From Alphaproteobacteria bacterium (GTDB lineage: Bacteria; Pseudomonadota; Alphaproteobacteria; Micropepsales; Micropepsaceae), in NCBI GenBank assembly GCA_016124635.1, contig WGNJ01000004.1:186001-250000 (forward strand): 64,000 bases of DNA, written 5' to 3'. Every line of letters starts with the position of its first letter. The stretch's first letter is position 1. Shown here in pieces: positions 40,549-50,080 of this stretch. The notes beneath the pieces are model-generated. The model saw only the letters and a list, made by a program, of their open reading frames with translations. It searched no databases and was not told the origin of the DNA. A program made the translations under genes and the position numbers.

Positions 40549-41177
40549 CACTCTTTCTCCCTGTTCTTGGGATCACTGGGCTTCGACGGCGGCTTGGGAG
40601 GCGCGGTCAGCAGCGCAACTTTGTTCATGAACCCGGCATCGTCGCCGTCGGCAAGATAGGGCGCCGCATCGGCGATCGCATCGATAAGCGGATCGAGCCA
40701 CGCGCGATCGGATTTAGCAAAGTCGTGCAGCACGTGCAGAGGCACGACTTCCTTGATCCCCGGATGCCCGATGCCGATGCGAACACGCCGGTAGTCGTTG
40801 CCGACATGCGCGCTGATCGAGCGCAAACCGTTGTGGCCGGCGTTCCCGCCGCCCGTCTTGACGCGCAACTTGCCGGGCGCGAGATCGATCTCGTCGTAGA
40901 TCACGACGACGTCCGAGAGCTCCAGCTTGTAGAAGTCGACGGCCTCGCGCACGGCGTTTCCGCTTTCGTTCATATAGGTCAGCGGCTTCAGGATCAGCGT
41001 CTTTGTAGATCCCTTGGCACCACTCAACGTGCCCTCGCGCAGTTCACCGCGAAACCGAACCCGCACCGGACCGAAGTTGTGCGCGCGCGCGATCGCATCT
41101 ACTGCCATGAAGCCGACATTGTGGCGGTGGCCTTGATAGGCAGCACCTGGATTGCCCAATCCGACGAGGAGCAACAT
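40548..41177 (-). CDS. pth: peptidyl-tRNA hydrolase
   Basis: Pth releases peptides from prematurely dropped peptidyl-tRNA. The 209-residue protein has the family motifs GLGNPG (6-11) with the catalytic histidine in [20 protein letters not shown], and [12 protein letters not shown], and a short Pro/Lys-rich tail. It lies between rplY and ychF, the standard alphaproteobacterial order, and is coupled to ychF. Confidence 0.97.
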   Translation of the reverse strand: MLLLVGLGNPGAAYQGHRHNVGFMAVDAIARAHNFGPVRVRFRGELREGTLSGAKGSTKTLILKPLTYMNESGNAVREAVDFYKLELSDVVVIYDEIDLAPGKLRVKTGGGNAGHNGLRSISAHVGNDYRRVRIGIGHPGIKEVVPLHVLHDFAKSDRAWLDPLIDAIADAAPYLADGDDAGFMNKVALLTAPPKPPSKPSDPKNREKE

Positions 41178-41270
41178 CGCAACCGCTTCCGTCTCTCTTG
41201 CGCCGATGCAACGGCGGCCGCCGAAGGTTTCGCCCCGGCGGCCGCAGCGATCGACGCGAGCGCGTCAGAA

Positions 41271-42029
41271 CTACTTCTTCGCGGCCGGAGCCTTCGCCGC
41301 GGGCGCCGCTGCTGCGGGCGCTTTGCCGCCAGCTGCCGGCGCTGCTGCACCAGCAGCAGCTGGGGCACCGGCCGCAGGGGCCGCTGCCGCCGCACCTTCC
41401 GCGGTTGCTGCCGCCGCTTCGCCTTCCGCTGCGGCTGTCGGCGCCGTTTCGACTTCGGCGAACGACGACGGTGCCGCAACGGTTGCGATCGTGAAGTCGC
41501 GATTGCGGATCACCGGCTCCAAGCCCTGAGGCAACTTGAAGTGCGAGATGTGCATGCTGTCGCCGATATCCATGCCGCCGAGATCACCCTCGATGAATTG
41601 CGGAATGTGATCCGACGGGCAGAAGAACTCGACTTCGTGACGGACGACGTTCAGCACGCCGCCGCGCTTCAAGCCCGGTGAGTCGCCGTGGTTCTTGAAG
41701 TGAACCGGAATGAACAAGCGGATGCGCGCGCCCTCAACCAAGCGCTGGAAGTCCGCGTGGATCGGACGGTCGGAGACCGGATCGACTTGAACCTCGCGCG
41801 GAATCACGCGGGTCTTTTTGCCGCCGATGTCGAGCACGAACAGCGTCGAAAGCATGCGGCCTGTTTGATAGTGCTTCTCGAAGTCGCGCAGCGCGATCGA
41901 AACGTATTCCGGCTCGCCTTTACCGCCGTAAACGACGGCAGGAACCATACCTTCGCGCCGGACCGCCCGGGCACCGCCGGTACCGACTTTGGCTCGCGTG
42001 GCAGCGGAAATCGTAGTCACGTCAGTCAT
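41271..42029 (-). CDS. rplY: 50S ribosomal protein L25 / general stress protein Ctc
   Basis: L25 binds 5S rRNA. The 252-residue protein has the long (Ctc/TL5) form: an N-terminal 5S-binding beta-barrel (about 5-95) and a C-terminal beta-domain (about 100-190). The last 60 residues are almost entirely Ala, Pro, Gly and a few Lys, a low-complexity tail larger than that of most family members. pth follows 93 bases downstream and prs lies about 100 bases upstream, all on the same strand. Confidence 0.96.
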   Translation of the reverse strand: MTDVTTISAATRAKVGTGGARAVRREGMVPAVVYGGKGEPEYVSIALRDFEKHYQTGRMLSTLFVLDIGGKKTRVIPREVQVDPVSDRPIHADFQRLVEGARIRLFIPVHFKNHGDSPGLKRGGVLNVVRHEVEFFCPSDHIPQFIEGDLGGMDIGDSMHISHFKLPQGLEPVIRNRDFTIATVAAPSSFAEVETAPTAAAEGEAAAATAEGAAAAAPAAGAPAAAGAAAPAAGGKAPAAAAPAAKAPAAKK

Positions 42030-42129
42030 AATTGAACCCTTTCAGGAGCTATCAGGCTCCCTATCCTGTTCATCCGAATTGGAAGAAGGCGGGGGATTTA
42101 GCGGAAGACCCGCCCGAACGCAAACCTGC

Positions 42130-43065
42130 TCAGTCGAACAGGCTTGAGACCGACCGCTCCTCGGCGATGCGCCGGATTGCCTCACCCAGCAGCGGGGCCG
42201 TCGACAGCACGCGGATCTTTTCGCCGGCCTGGCGGACGGCCTCGGTGGGAGCGATCGAGTCGGTGATAACCATGGCCTTGAGCGCCGAGCCCTTGATACG
42301 CGCCACCGCCCCGCCCGAAAGCACACCGTGGGTCGCGTAGGCGTAAGTTGCTTTGGCGCCGTTGTTCATCAGCGCCTCGGCGGCATTGCAGAGCGTCCCT
42401 GCGGAATCGACGATGTCGTCGATAAGGATGCAGGTGCGGCCGGTGACATCGCCGATGATGTTCATCACCTCGGATTCGCCTGCCCGCTCGCGGCGCTTAT
42501 CGACGATGGCAAGGTCCGCATTGATGCGCTTCGCGATTGCGCGCGCGCGCACGACGCCGCCGACGTCGGGCGATACGACCATCAGGCTGTCGCCGTCGAA
42601 CTGCGTCTTGATGTCGGTCTCGAAAATCGGCGCGCCATAGAGGTTGTCGGTCGGTATGTCGAAGAAGCCTTGGATCTGACCCGCATGAAGGTCGAGCGTC
42701 AGCACGCGGCCAGCGCCTGCTTGAGTGATCAGGTTCGCGACGAGCTTGGCCGAGATCGGCGCGCGCGACGCCGTCTTCCGATCCTGTCGCGCGTAGCCGA
42801 AATAAGGAATGACCGCCGTGATACGTTTCGCCGACGCGCGGCGCAGTGCGTCCACGCAGATCAGCAGCTCCATCAAATTGTCGTTCGCGGGAAACGAGGT
42901 CGACTGGATGACGAACACATCCTCGCCGCGGACGTTTTCTTGGATCTCGACGAACACCTCCATATCGGCGAACCGCCGCACCACCGCTTTGGTCAGCGGT
43001 AGATTTAGATATTCGCCGATCTGCTGGGCGAGCGGACGGTTGCTGTTGCCGGAGAGGAGCTTCAT
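42130..43065 (-). CDS. prs: ribose-phosphate pyrophosphokinase
   Basis: Prs makes PRPP from ribose-5-phosphate and ATP, feeding purine, pyrimidine, histidine and NAD synthesis. The 311-residue protein begins [17 protein letters not shown] and has the ATP-binding loop FGYARQDRK, the conserved [15 protein letters not shown] stretch and the PRPP-binding DDIVDSAGT. Length and motifs are typical of class I enzymes. rplY lies about 100 bases downstream on the same strand. Confidence 0.97.
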   Translation of the reverse strand: MKLLSGNSNRPLAQQIGEYLNLPLTKAVVRRFADMEVFVEIQENVRGEDVFVIQSTSFPANDNLMELLICVDALRRASAKRITAVIPYFGYARQDRKTASRAPISAKLVANLITQAGAGRVLTLDLHAGQIQGFFDIPTDNLYGAPIFETDIKTQFDGDSLMVVSPDVGGVVRARAIAKRINADLAIVDKRRERAGESEVMNIIGDVTGRTCILIDDIVDSAGTLCNAAEALMNNGAKATYAYATHGVLSGGAVARIKGSALKAMVITDSIAPTEAVRQAGEKIRVLSTAPLLGEAIRRIAEERSVSSLFD

Positions 43066-43198
43066 GCGTCGAGCGCTTCCTGAAGAAAGACGGGCGATCT
43101 CACCGAGCGCCGCGCGCTTGTAACAACGCGATTTTCGCGGCGCAACATGTCAACGCGCCCTGGTCCCCATCCTCGGGTTTCAAAAAGGGTGGGAACTG

Positions 43199-44164
43199 TC
43201 AGTTTGGCGATGCCTGCGGCGTTGCGTCCGGCTCCGAAGCGACGGGCGTACCCCGCCGCCGGTCGGTGAAGCTGTGGATCAATTGAGAAATGCCCTCCGC
43301 CGCGGCCTCTGCCGCGAACGCCGCGATCTCCTTCCACGGACCGTCCAGCCGCTTATGCGGCACTGCATTTTGCTGCCGTATGCTGCCGAGCTCCTTGCCC
43401 TGCATGTCGAGCACGCGCCAACTGAGTTCGACCAGATCCTCGGTCTCCGACTTCACGCTCACTTTGACTTTGCCCTCGATCTGCCAGGCGGCGTCAGCCT
43501 TCTTGGAAGCGATCTTGATGCCTTTGAGCGGCAGCAATGCCGCAAGCGATACTGCAAGAGCGTTGTTGCCGTCACCCGGCGCTCCGGTCACGCCCGCAAC
43601 GGTGGCCTGCGGCAGGATCGGGCCGGCCGCCCTCGCCCCGCCGACCTGCGGCGTTGGACCCGCGAGAACCGCATCGACCTGCGCTGCGATCTCATCGGCC
43701 ATCGGTCCGAACAGCGAGTCGGCGATGGTATCTTCATAGCCCGAGAGTGGCGTCGCGAACTTGGCGCGCTCCCGGCCCTTCGAGTCGATCAGCTGCCAGA
43801 CGATCGTCCCGCTGATCTCGTCTTTGCCGTGTCCGTCGTCGCGCCGGATGAAAGCTGCTTGACCCTGCAGCACCCATGCGATCGACGCACTACTCTCGGC
43901 AAGCGCCGGCACGTCATGCGTACGCAGGATCGTCATCACACGCTTGCGCAACGCTTCCGCTTTATCCCCGCCAAGACCGTAGATCGGCCGCACCACGATT
44001 GCCGGCGCTTGGGTCACGATGGCTAGCATCCGATCATTGCGGGCCACACCTTGGAACGGTTGCTGAATGGCGAACGGATCGCGCATGCCCATGGGCTCGG
44101 TGATCGCGGCGCAAGCCCCAAGGCTTAGTACTGCCAGACACACGAGCGCACGAAGATGAGTCAT
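43199..44164 (-). CDS. hypothetical lipoprotein downstream of pgeF
   Basis: A 321-residue protein with a lipoprotein signal (lipobox SLGAC, acylated C17). The mature sequence is alpha/beta, with two segments that resemble each other in layout (SIAWVLQGQAAF...GTIVWQLIDSKGRERAKF and AAWQIEGKVKV...LSWRVLDMQGKELGSI), as in a duplicated domain. Such a lipoprotein is common beside pgeF in Rhizobiales but has no known function. Its ATG overlaps the pgeF stop (ATGA), so it is the last gene of the lgt unit. Confidence 0.85.
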   Translation of the reverse strand: MTHLRALVCLAVLSLGACAAITEPMGMRDPFAIQQPFQGVARNDRMLAIVTQAPAIVVRPIYGLGGDKAEALRKRVMTILRTHDVPALAESSASIAWVLQGQAAFIRRDDGHGKDEISGTIVWQLIDSKGRERAKFATPLSGYEDTIADSLFGPMADEIAAQVDAVLAGPTPQVGGARAAGPILPQATVAGVTGAPGDGNNALAVSLAALLPLKGIKIASKKADAAWQIEGKVKVSVKSETEDLVELSWRVLDMQGKELGSIRQQNAVPHKRLDGPWKEIAAFAAEAAAEGISQLIHSFTDRRRGTPVASEPDATPQASPN

Positions 44165-44934
44165 GACGTCAACACAATGGCCGAAAGATTGCGGCCATAA
44201 TCGGACTCGCCGCGATGCGTCGTGCGGCGAAACGAAAAATAGGCGTCGCTCTCGGCATAAGTGCAACGATCGATAGCGCCCACCGATTTCAAGCCCATCG
44301 CCGAGAGCCGGGCCCGAACATAGCCTGGTAGATCGAACTGCCAGTGTTGCGCACGCTGGCCCGGCGCAAAGTACTTTGCGTTGGCGGCGCGCGCGTCGAC
44401 AAACCGCGTCCGGAACTCATCGCCCACTTCGTAGGATGGCTGTGTGATGCAGGGACCGACCGTCGCGACGATCCGCTCGCGTCGCGCGCCAAGACGTTCC
44501 ATGGTGCCAACCGCAGATTCCACGACACCGCCGAGCGCACCCTTCCATCCGGCGTGAGCGGCGCCGATAACCTTCGCCTCGGCGTCGGCAAAAAGAATGG
44601 GCGCGCAATCGGCAGTCAAAATGCTGAGCGCAAGACCTGGAACCGATGTCGCCATGGCATCGGCCTTCGGCTGCGCGCCATGCGCCCACGTCTCCGTCGC
44701 GACGACCGCTTCGGGCGAATGGATCTGATACACGCTGAGCACATGCGCATGATCGACGCCAAGATGCTTGCCCACGCGCGTTCGGTTCTCGCGCACCAAT
44801 TCGGGATCGTCGCCCGAACCGTAGCCGCAGTTCAAAGACGAAAAGATGCCGTGTGACACACCACCCTGTCGCCCGAAGAATCCGTGCCGCACGGCTGAGA
44901 TCTGCGCGAGCGTTTGGCACTCAGAAACGTTCAT
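44161..44934 (-). CDS. pgeF: peptidoglycan editing factor PgeF (YfiH family)
   Basis: A 257-residue multicopper-oxidase-like protein of the YfiH family, which removes wrongly placed serine from peptidoglycan precursors or acts as a purine nucleoside phosphorylase. Metal-site residues lie in VYQIHS, TADCAPILF and AAHAGWKGALGG. It overlaps the midA-like gene upstream by 14 bases and the lipoprotein gene downstream by four. Confidence 0.93.
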   Translation of the reverse strand: MNVSECQTLAQISAVRHGFFGRQGGVSHGIFSSLNCGYGSGDDPELVRENRTRVGKHLGVDHAHVLSVYQIHSPEAVVATETWAHGAQPKADAMATSVPGLALSILTADCAPILFADAEAKVIGAAHAGWKGALGGVVESAVGTMERLGARRERIVATVGPCITQPSYEVGDEFRTRFVDARAANAKYFAPGQRAQHWQFDLPGYVRARLSAMGLKSVGAIDRCTYAESDAYFSFRRTTHRGESDYGRNLSAIVLTS

Positions 44935-46003
44935 ACGACGAAAACCCTGGCGGCAACAAACCCGGCGACGCAGCAGCGAGCACCTGAAACAGGCTGCCCA
45001 TCTGATCGTCCGCGGTCAATCGCGCGAAACCCGCTTCGAGCCCCTCGCGTTGTGCGGCTGTCGCGCCCGACGACAGAGCTTCCATGCGCTCGCGTCCACC
45101 GAGACGTTGGAGAAACGCACCTTGTGCGAGCGGACCGTAGACTTCGGCGCCGCCTCTCGCAAAACCTGTCGCAAGCGCCGCAAAGTCGACGTGGCTCGTC
45201 ACATCCGCGTGACCGGGATCGGCAAGCACCGATTCAAACCTGTGACCGCGCATCGCTTGCAGCGTATCGCCGACGGCGGGCCCTAAGAAGCCGTAGTCGA
45301 TGGCAAGCGCCCCTCCTGTCTCTATGACAAGCTGCTCCGCAATCGTCTCAGCCAAGGCATCGCGCGCGGGAGACAACTCGACGACGGCCCGTTCCGACAC
45401 CTGCTCAAGCGTGATCGGAGTCAGATCGCGGGGCATCACTGTCGGCGAGAGCGAGAAGACGAACTCGTCACCGTCGAACCCGACACAGCGCTCGCGCCAA
45501 CCTTGTTCCGTCGCAACGTATTGCCGGATCGGCAGCGCATCGAAAAACTCGTTTGCAAGCACGATGAGCGGTTGGCCCCTTGGCGCATGGAACGCCTCGA
45601 GCCATTGAAGCGTGCGCACCGGCGCATCCTTCAGCGCGTCTCGTTGTTTCTCGCGTAAGGTCTGCGAAAGCTCGACCAGCAAGACGTCCGCTGCCGCGAG
45701 AAATGCGGGCCGAACGCGGGCCGCGCGCAGGGCGTCGCGCATCAGCGTCCCGCGGCCAGGCCCAAGCTCTACGAAAGAGAAGCGTGACGGCGAGCCGAGC
45801 AATTCCCAAACGGCAACGGACCATGCACCAAGCAGCTCGCCGAACACTTGGCTTATCTCGGGCGCCGTCGTGAAATCGCCTGCGGCACCGAACGGATCGC
45901 CCTTCTCATAGTAGGCCGCTGCGACACTGCGCATGAACTCGGCGATGCTGAGTGGTCCTTCGGCGGCGATCAAGGAGGCCAGATGATCGCGAAGCCGCGT
46001 CAT
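44921..46003 (-). CDS. SAM-dependent methyltransferase, MidA/NDUFAF7 family
   Basis: A 360-residue methyltransferase. The Rossmann SAM motif is FVELGPGRGTLMRDALRA, followed by LVELSQTLREKQ and ANEFFDALPIRQY, all typical of NDUFAF7/MidA, whose mitochondrial member methylates an arginine of complex I subunit NDUFS2. A similar role in bacterial complex I assembly is inferred only. It overlaps lgt by four bases (ATGA) and pgeF by 14. Confidence 0.92.
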   Translation of the reverse strand: MTRLRDHLASLIAAEGPLSIAEFMRSVAAAYYEKGDPFGAAGDFTTAPEISQVFGELLGAWSVAVWELLGSPSRFSFVELGPGRGTLMRDALRAARVRPAFLAAADVLLVELSQTLREKQRDALKDAPVRTLQWLEAFHAPRGQPLIVLANEFFDALPIRQYVATEQGWRERCVGFDGDEFVFSLSPTVMPRDLTPITLEQVSERAVVELSPARDALAETIAEQLVIETGGALAIDYGFLGPAVGDTLQAMRGHRFESVLADPGHADVTSHVDFAALATGFARGGAEVYGPLAQGAFLQRLGGRERMEALSSGATAAQREGLEAGFARLTADDQMGSLFQVLAAASPGLLPPGFSSYERF

Positions 46004-46851
46004 GCCTTCGACGCGGCTGACCGCTCACGGTAGAGCGCATACCAAAAGAAGAAGGCCGCAACGATCCACATGGGCACCGACAGCAGCTGACCCATCGTAA
46101 CGGGGCCGCCGAAGATCAGTTGGTCGGAATCGCGGAAGAACGCTTCGACGATGATGCGAAAGAGGCCGTAGCCGGCGAAGAACGCTCCGCTCACCAATCC
46201 AGGCTTACGCAACGCTCCGTATCGAAGGATCATCACGCTTATGATTGTGAACAAGACGATCCCTTCAAGACCCGCTTCGTAGAGTTGGCTCGGATGCCGC
46301 GGCAAGTCGCCGGCGTGTGGAAAAACCATTGCCCAAGGCACGTTGCTCGGTTTTCCCCAAAGCTCGCCGTTGATGAAATTCGCGATACGACCGAAGAACA
46401 ACCCGATCGGCGTCACGGCGGCGACCAGATCGCCGAGCTTGAAGATGTCGAGCTTGACCCATCGCGCGTAGAAGACGATCGCGAGGACCACGCCGATCAT
46501 GCCGCCGTGGAACGACATGCCGCCGTTCCAAGGCTCGAACACCAGCAGCGGATTATCGAGGAAATCCCGGGTATTGTAGATCAATCCATAGAACAGGACG
46601 TAGCCGAGGCGTCCACCAACAATGACGCCCACCGCGGCCCAGACGAAGAAGTCGCCGACCTGCTCCGGCGTCAGCGGCCGTTTACCATCGAACGGCGGCC
46701 CGACCCACAAGCGCTCGATCTTCAGTAGGCGGACCAAGTACCACCAGCCCAGCAGCAGCCCTGCGACGTAGGAGAGCGCGTACCAGCGTATCGCGACCGG
46801 CCCAAAGCTGATGAGCACCGGGTCGATCTGTGGAAACTGGATAACGAGCAT
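46000..46851 (-). CDS. lgt: prolipoprotein diacylglyceryl transferase
   Basis: Lgt attaches diacylglycerol to the lipobox cysteine of prolipoproteins in the inner membrane. The 283-residue protein has about seven helices, the MSFHGGMIG motif with the key histidine, and the Lgt signature GRIANFINGELWG with its conserved arginine, asparagine and glutamate. It is the first gene of the lgt-midA-pgeF-lipoprotein unit, whose last member is itself an Lgt substrate by sequence. Confidence 0.97.
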   Translation of the reverse strand: MLVIQFPQIDPVLISFGPVAIRWYALSYVAGLLLGWWYLVRLLKIERLWVGPPFDGKRPLTPEQVGDFFVWAAVGVIVGGRLGYVLFYGLIYNTRDFLDNPLLVFEPWNGGMSFHGGMIGVVLAIVFYARWVKLDIFKLGDLVAAVTPIGLFFGRIANFINGELWGKPSNVPWAMVFPHAGDLPRHPSQLYEAGLEGIVLFTIISVMILRYGALRKPGLVSGAFFAGYGLFRIIVEAFFRDSDQLIFGGPVTMGQLLSVPMWIVAAFFFWYALYRERSAASKA

Positions 46852-46961
46852 GGCCGCTCCGAGCTACGTCGGCCCAGGTGTGGAGCCACCGCACCGGCCA
46901 GTCAAGCAGGCCGCATTGTGAGCGCGACGTTCCGTATCTATCTTTCTTGTAAGATTGTCCG

Positions 46962-47294
46962 GTGGCGCAAATGCAAAGTGAAAACCCGTTTCTCGACCAA
47001 GTGGCGAAGTTCGTAACCAACGCAGCAGGCGCGGCGAAAGGCGTTCGCGACGAAATCGCGACGATGGTGCGCACACAAGGCGAGCGCATCGCCAATGATT
47101 TGGAGTTGGTGCCGCGCGAAGAGTTCGAAGCGATGAAATCCGTTGCGCTAAAAGCACGCAGCGAGATCGAAACGCTGAAAGCTCGAATCGAAAAACTCGA
47201 AGCGCGACCTGTTCCGATCGACAAACATGAGTCGCGCATTGGCTTAAATCGGCCCATCCGCAGCCAATCCCCAAAGGCGAAACGTCGTCGCTGA
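46962..47294 (+). CDS. UbiK-family ubiquinone accessory factor
   Basis: A 110-residue protein of the BMFP (UbiK/YqiC) family: an amphipathic N-terminal helix (NPFLDQVAKFVTNAAGAAKGVRDEI in part), a coiled-coil from about residue 45 to 82 (REEFEAMKSVALKARSEIETLKARIEKLEA in part), and a basic tail. UbiK stabilises the ubiquinone synthesis complex and binds lipid. The start is either GTG at 46962 or ATG at 46971. It is divergent from lgt. Confidence 0.88.
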   Translation: MAQMQSENPFLDQVAKFVTNAAGAAKGVRDEIATMVRTQGERIANDLELVPREEFEAMKSVALKARSEIETLKARIEKLEARPVPIDKHESRIGLNRPIRSQSPKAKRRR

Positions 47295-47473
47295 CTCGTC
47301 CACATGAGACTTGTCATTCTCACCGGGGGACTCTTGCGCGCGACTCAACCTTTGGTGCACGCTCCGATTCATGGGTGCTGCTTCGCGTAGGGCGACTAGA
47401 TTTAGTACCTGTAGCGTTTGTACCGGCCCTGAGCGCACCCTGCGTTCCCTTGCGTCATTTGACCCTCGCGTGT

Positions 47474-47500
47474 CCGCCGCCGGTCCCCCACCGGCGGCGG
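47474..47500. repeat. perfect GC hairpin before the YbjN gene
   Basis: CCGCCGCCGGT (47474-47484) and ACCGGCGGCGG (47490-47500) form an 11-bp perfect stem with a CCCCC loop. It stands 39 bases before the YbjN start and 180 bases after ubiK. It could end ubiK transcription or fold in the ybjN leader; no T-run follows. Confidence 0.55.
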
Positions 47501-47539
47501 GCTGACTCTCGGGGCAGTAAAGAGAGGCCGCCAGCCGTC

Positions 47540-48037
47540 ATGAATACCGCCATGGAAATCGATGTCTCCGGCAATCCCATCGACCTGATGGAACAGATTG
47601 CCGTTCAAAACGAATGGCTGTTCGACCGCGCCGGCGAGGATGAGATGCACCTCTCGTTTCCTGGCCGCACCGAAGACCACCACCTTTCATTCAGCTGGCG
47701 TGCCGATGTGGAAACACTTCAGCTCGCCGCCCAGCTCGAAGTGAAAGTGCCGAAACTCCGCCGTACCGAGATCGCGACGCTGATCAACATGATCAACGAG
47801 CAACTCTGGCTCGGCCACTTCGAGATGTACCCGGACTCCGGTCAGATCATCTATCGCCATGGCCTATTGCTGCGCGGCGCCATAGGCGCGACGCCTGAAC
47901 AATGCGAGGCGCTCATTCAGGCCGCGCTGGAGGCCTGCGACCGCTACTTCTCCGCCTTCCAGTTCGTGATTTGGGCGGGCAAATCGGCGACGGAAGCGGC
48001 GGCAACGGTCGTTTACGAGTGCCAAGGCAGCGCTTAA
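47540..48037 (+). CDS. YbjN-domain protein
   Basis: A 165-residue soluble protein with the YbjN/type III secretion chaperone-like fold: FSWRADVETLQLAAQLEVKVP, IATLINMINEQLWLGHFEM and IIYRHGLLLRG segments are typical of the alphaproteobacterial members. E. coli YbjN affects motility and stress tolerance; the activity here is unknown. The ATG at 47540 follows GAGAGG; an ATG four codons later is possible. proC starts ten bases downstream. Confidence 0.9.
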   Translation: MNTAMEIDVSGNPIDLMEQIAVQNEWLFDRAGEDEMHLSFPGRTEDHHLSFSWRADVETLQLAAQLEVKVPKLRRTEIATLINMINEQLWLGHFEMYPDSGQIIYRHGLLLRGAIGATPEQCEALIQAALEACDRYFSAFQFVIWAGKSATEAAATVVYECQGSA

Positions 48038-48047
48038 AACCTAGAGC

Positions 48048-48845
48048 GTGAGCTCGATCATCATCGTTGGCGCCGGCAATATGGGCGGCGCTCTTGCGCG
48101 CGGCCTGATCGCGAAGAAGCTCGGCCGCGGGCTCGTCCTCGTCGATCCGGCGATAGCGCCACGCGACGCACGCCGCTATCGCGCGGCCGGCGCATCAATC
48201 GCCAAGTCGCCCGCCGAGATCAAAAGACCGCGCGCAATCATCTTCGCGGTGAAGCCGCAGATGATGCCGAACGTCGCGCCTGCCTATGCCACTGTTGCGC
48301 GCACCGCCCTCGTCATCTCGATTGCTGCCGGCACGACGTCGGACAAGATCGCCGGTTGGCTCGGCGGCGGTGCAATCGTGCGCGCGATGCCGAACACGCC
48401 CGCCTCGATCGGCAAAGGCATCACGGCACTCTTCGCGACGCCGCAAGTGAACTCGTCGCAACGCGCCTTGGCGGAACGTCTGATGCGCGCCGTCGGCGAC
48501 GTCATCTGGGTCGACCGCGAAGAGTTGATCGATCCCGTCACGGCGGTCTCGGGCTCCGGCCCTGCTTATGTCTTCCTGCTCGTCGAGGCACTGGCCAAGG
48601 CTGGCGTATCCGCTGGGTTGCCGCCCGAGACGGCGCTCAAGCTCGCGCGCAAAACCGTCGAGGGAGCCGGCGCCTTGCTAAGCGCTCGCAAGGAGACGGC
48701 GGAAGAACTCCGCCGCGCCGTCACCAGCCCTGGCGGCACAACCGAAGCTGCTCTCAAAATCCTGATGTCCGAGCGCGGCCTCGAGCCCTTGATGCGGGCC
48801 GCCGTTGGCGCAGCAACTGCGCGCGGACAAGAGCTCGGCAAATAG
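48048..48845 (+). CDS. proC: pyrroline-5-carboxylate reductase
   Basis: ProC carries out the last step of proline synthesis, reducing pyrroline-5-carboxylate with NAD(P)H. The 265-residue protein has the Rossmann motif GAGNMG (8-13), the FAVKPQ strand, and the C-terminal signature VSGSGPAYVFLLVEALAKAG with the substrate-binding loop SPGGTTEAAL. It starts at GTG. It sits in a plus-strand series ubiK-ybjN-proC-tetR-phasin. Confidence 0.96.
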   Translation: MSSIIIVGAGNMGGALARGLIAKKLGRGLVLVDPAIAPRDARRYRAAGASIAKSPAEIKRPRAIIFAVKPQMMPNVAPAYATVARTALVISIAAGTTSDKIAGWLGGGAIVRAMPNTPASIGKGITALFATPQVNSSQRALAERLMRAVGDVIWVDREELIDPVTAVSGSGPAYVFLLVEALAKAGVSAGLPPETALKLARKTVEGAGALLSARKETAEELRRAVTSPGGTTEAALKILMSERGLEPLMRAAVGAATARGQELGK

Positions 48846-48860
48846 ACTAGACTTTCGGCC

Positions 48861-49472
48861 ATGGCCGAAAAGAAGCGCTCACCGCAGGAAAAGCTCGTCG
48901 TCGCCGCGCTCTCGATGATCGAGACCGAGGGCTGGCAAGGCTTGAGCCTCACGCAGCTTGCGCGTCAATCGAAAATCCCGATCGAAACCGTCTTCGAGCT
49001 TTGCCCCGACAAGCACGCGCTGCTCAAGCTCATCGGCTCGAACATCACGATGGCTGCCGTCAAGCGCATGACCGAACCCGGCGACAACGAGCCGGCGCGC
49101 GATCGCGCTTTCGACGCTATCCTGATCGTCTTCGAGGCAATGGCCGAGTACAAACCTGCTCTCGCGGTGATCTATCGCGAAACGCGCATCGATCCGTCCG
49201 CTTGGTTCGATATGGCGCCGGTTTTCCTGCGCAGTGCCGAGTGGATCGCCGACAACGCGCGGTTGCCGACGAACGGCTTGCAAGGCCTGGCGACGACGCG
49301 CGCGATCGCCGCGCTGCTCCTCGAAACCTTCGGTGTTTGGCTGGAAGACGGCGAAGATCTCGCGAAAACGATGGCACACGTCGATCGTCGGCTGCGCTCG
49401 GCCGAATCCTGGGTGAACACCTTCAAGCGCACCGACGACAAGCAAAACGACCAAAAACAACCAACAGATTGA
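48861..49472 (+). CDS. TetR-family transcriptional regulator
   Basis: A 203-residue regulator: an N-terminal helix-turn-helix (LSLTQLARQSKIPIETVFELC with the preceding helix) and a helical C-terminal ligand or dimer domain. It lies 15 bases after proC and 50 bases before a phasin gene, so control of the phasin or of PHA/storage metabolism is possible but not shown. The ligand is unknown. The C-terminus is Gln/Lys/Asp-rich. Confidence 0.85.
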   Translation: MAEKKRSPQEKLVVAALSMIETEGWQGLSLTQLARQSKIPIETVFELCPDKHALLKLIGSNITMAAVKRMTEPGDNEPARDRAFDAILIVFEAMAEYKPALAVIYRETRIDPSAWFDMAPVFLRSAEWIADNARLPTNGLQGLATTRAIAALLLETFGVWLEDGEDLAKTMAHVDRRLRSAESWVNTFKRTDDKQNDQKQPTD

Positions 49473-49522
49473 CGAAACCTCTAAGCGCGCGCGAATGTCG
49501 TACCAAATTGGGAGAAGAAAAA

Positions 49523-49975
49523 ATGTCCAAATCGCCCTTCCCTGAATTCGAATTCAAGTGGCCGAACTTCGACCAAAGCTTCTTCGAGCGCTTCACGGTG
49601 CCCGGGATCGACACGCAAGCGCTGATGGAAAGCCAGCGCAAGAACATCGAGGCGCTCGTCAATGCCAACCGTAAGGCTGCCGAAGGTTACGCAAACATGA
49701 TGCGCCGTCAGGGCGAGATCCTGACGGAAACGATGCAGGCGATCCAAGATGCCTCCGCCGATCTGATGAAGGCCAACGCCGGTCAAGATCTGCCGAAGAA
49801 GCAGGCCGAGCTTGTCGAGAAGACGATCGGCCGGGCGTTCAACCACATGCGCGAGCTTGCCGAGATGGCGGTCACCGCCAACACCGACGCCTTCAAGATC
49901 ATGCGCGACCGGGCGACCGAGTCGATCGAAGAACTGAAAGCCCTCACCAACAACATCTCGACCGGCAAGAAATAA
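49523..49975 (+). CDS. phasin-family protein
   Basis: A 150-residue, almost wholly helical amphipathic protein with the phasin pattern: QALMESQRKNIEALVNANR, a central GYANMMRRQGEILTETMQ, and a C-terminal helix FNHMRELAEMAVTANTDAF. Phasins coat polyhydroxyalkanoate granules and limit their size. The ribosome site GGGAGAAG precedes the ATG at 49523. The TetR gene directly upstream may regulate it. Confidence 0.9.
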   Translation: MSKSPFPEFEFKWPNFDQSFFERFTVPGIDTQALMESQRKNIEALVNANRKAAEGYANMMRRQGEILTETMQAIQDASADLMKANAGQDLPKKQAELVEKTIGRAFNHMRELAEMAVTANTDAFKIMRDRATESIEELKALTNNISTGKK

Positions 49976-50001
49976 TCCGCGCTTTCGACGGACGCATCGC
50001 G

Positions 50002-50032
50002 ACCGGCACCGGGGCCACTCACGCGTGCCGGT
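50002..50032 (+). terminator. hairpin after the phasin gene
   Basis: ACCGGCAC (50002-50009) pairs with GTGCCGGT (50025-50032) 27 bases after the phasin stop. The stem is GC-rich; there is no T-run. Likely a transcription end or mRNA-stabilising hairpin. Confidence 0.4.
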
Positions 50033-50080
50033 GCGGCGCTTACGACAACCTGCGACTCGGCTGGGCGGAAGGGAGAGCCG

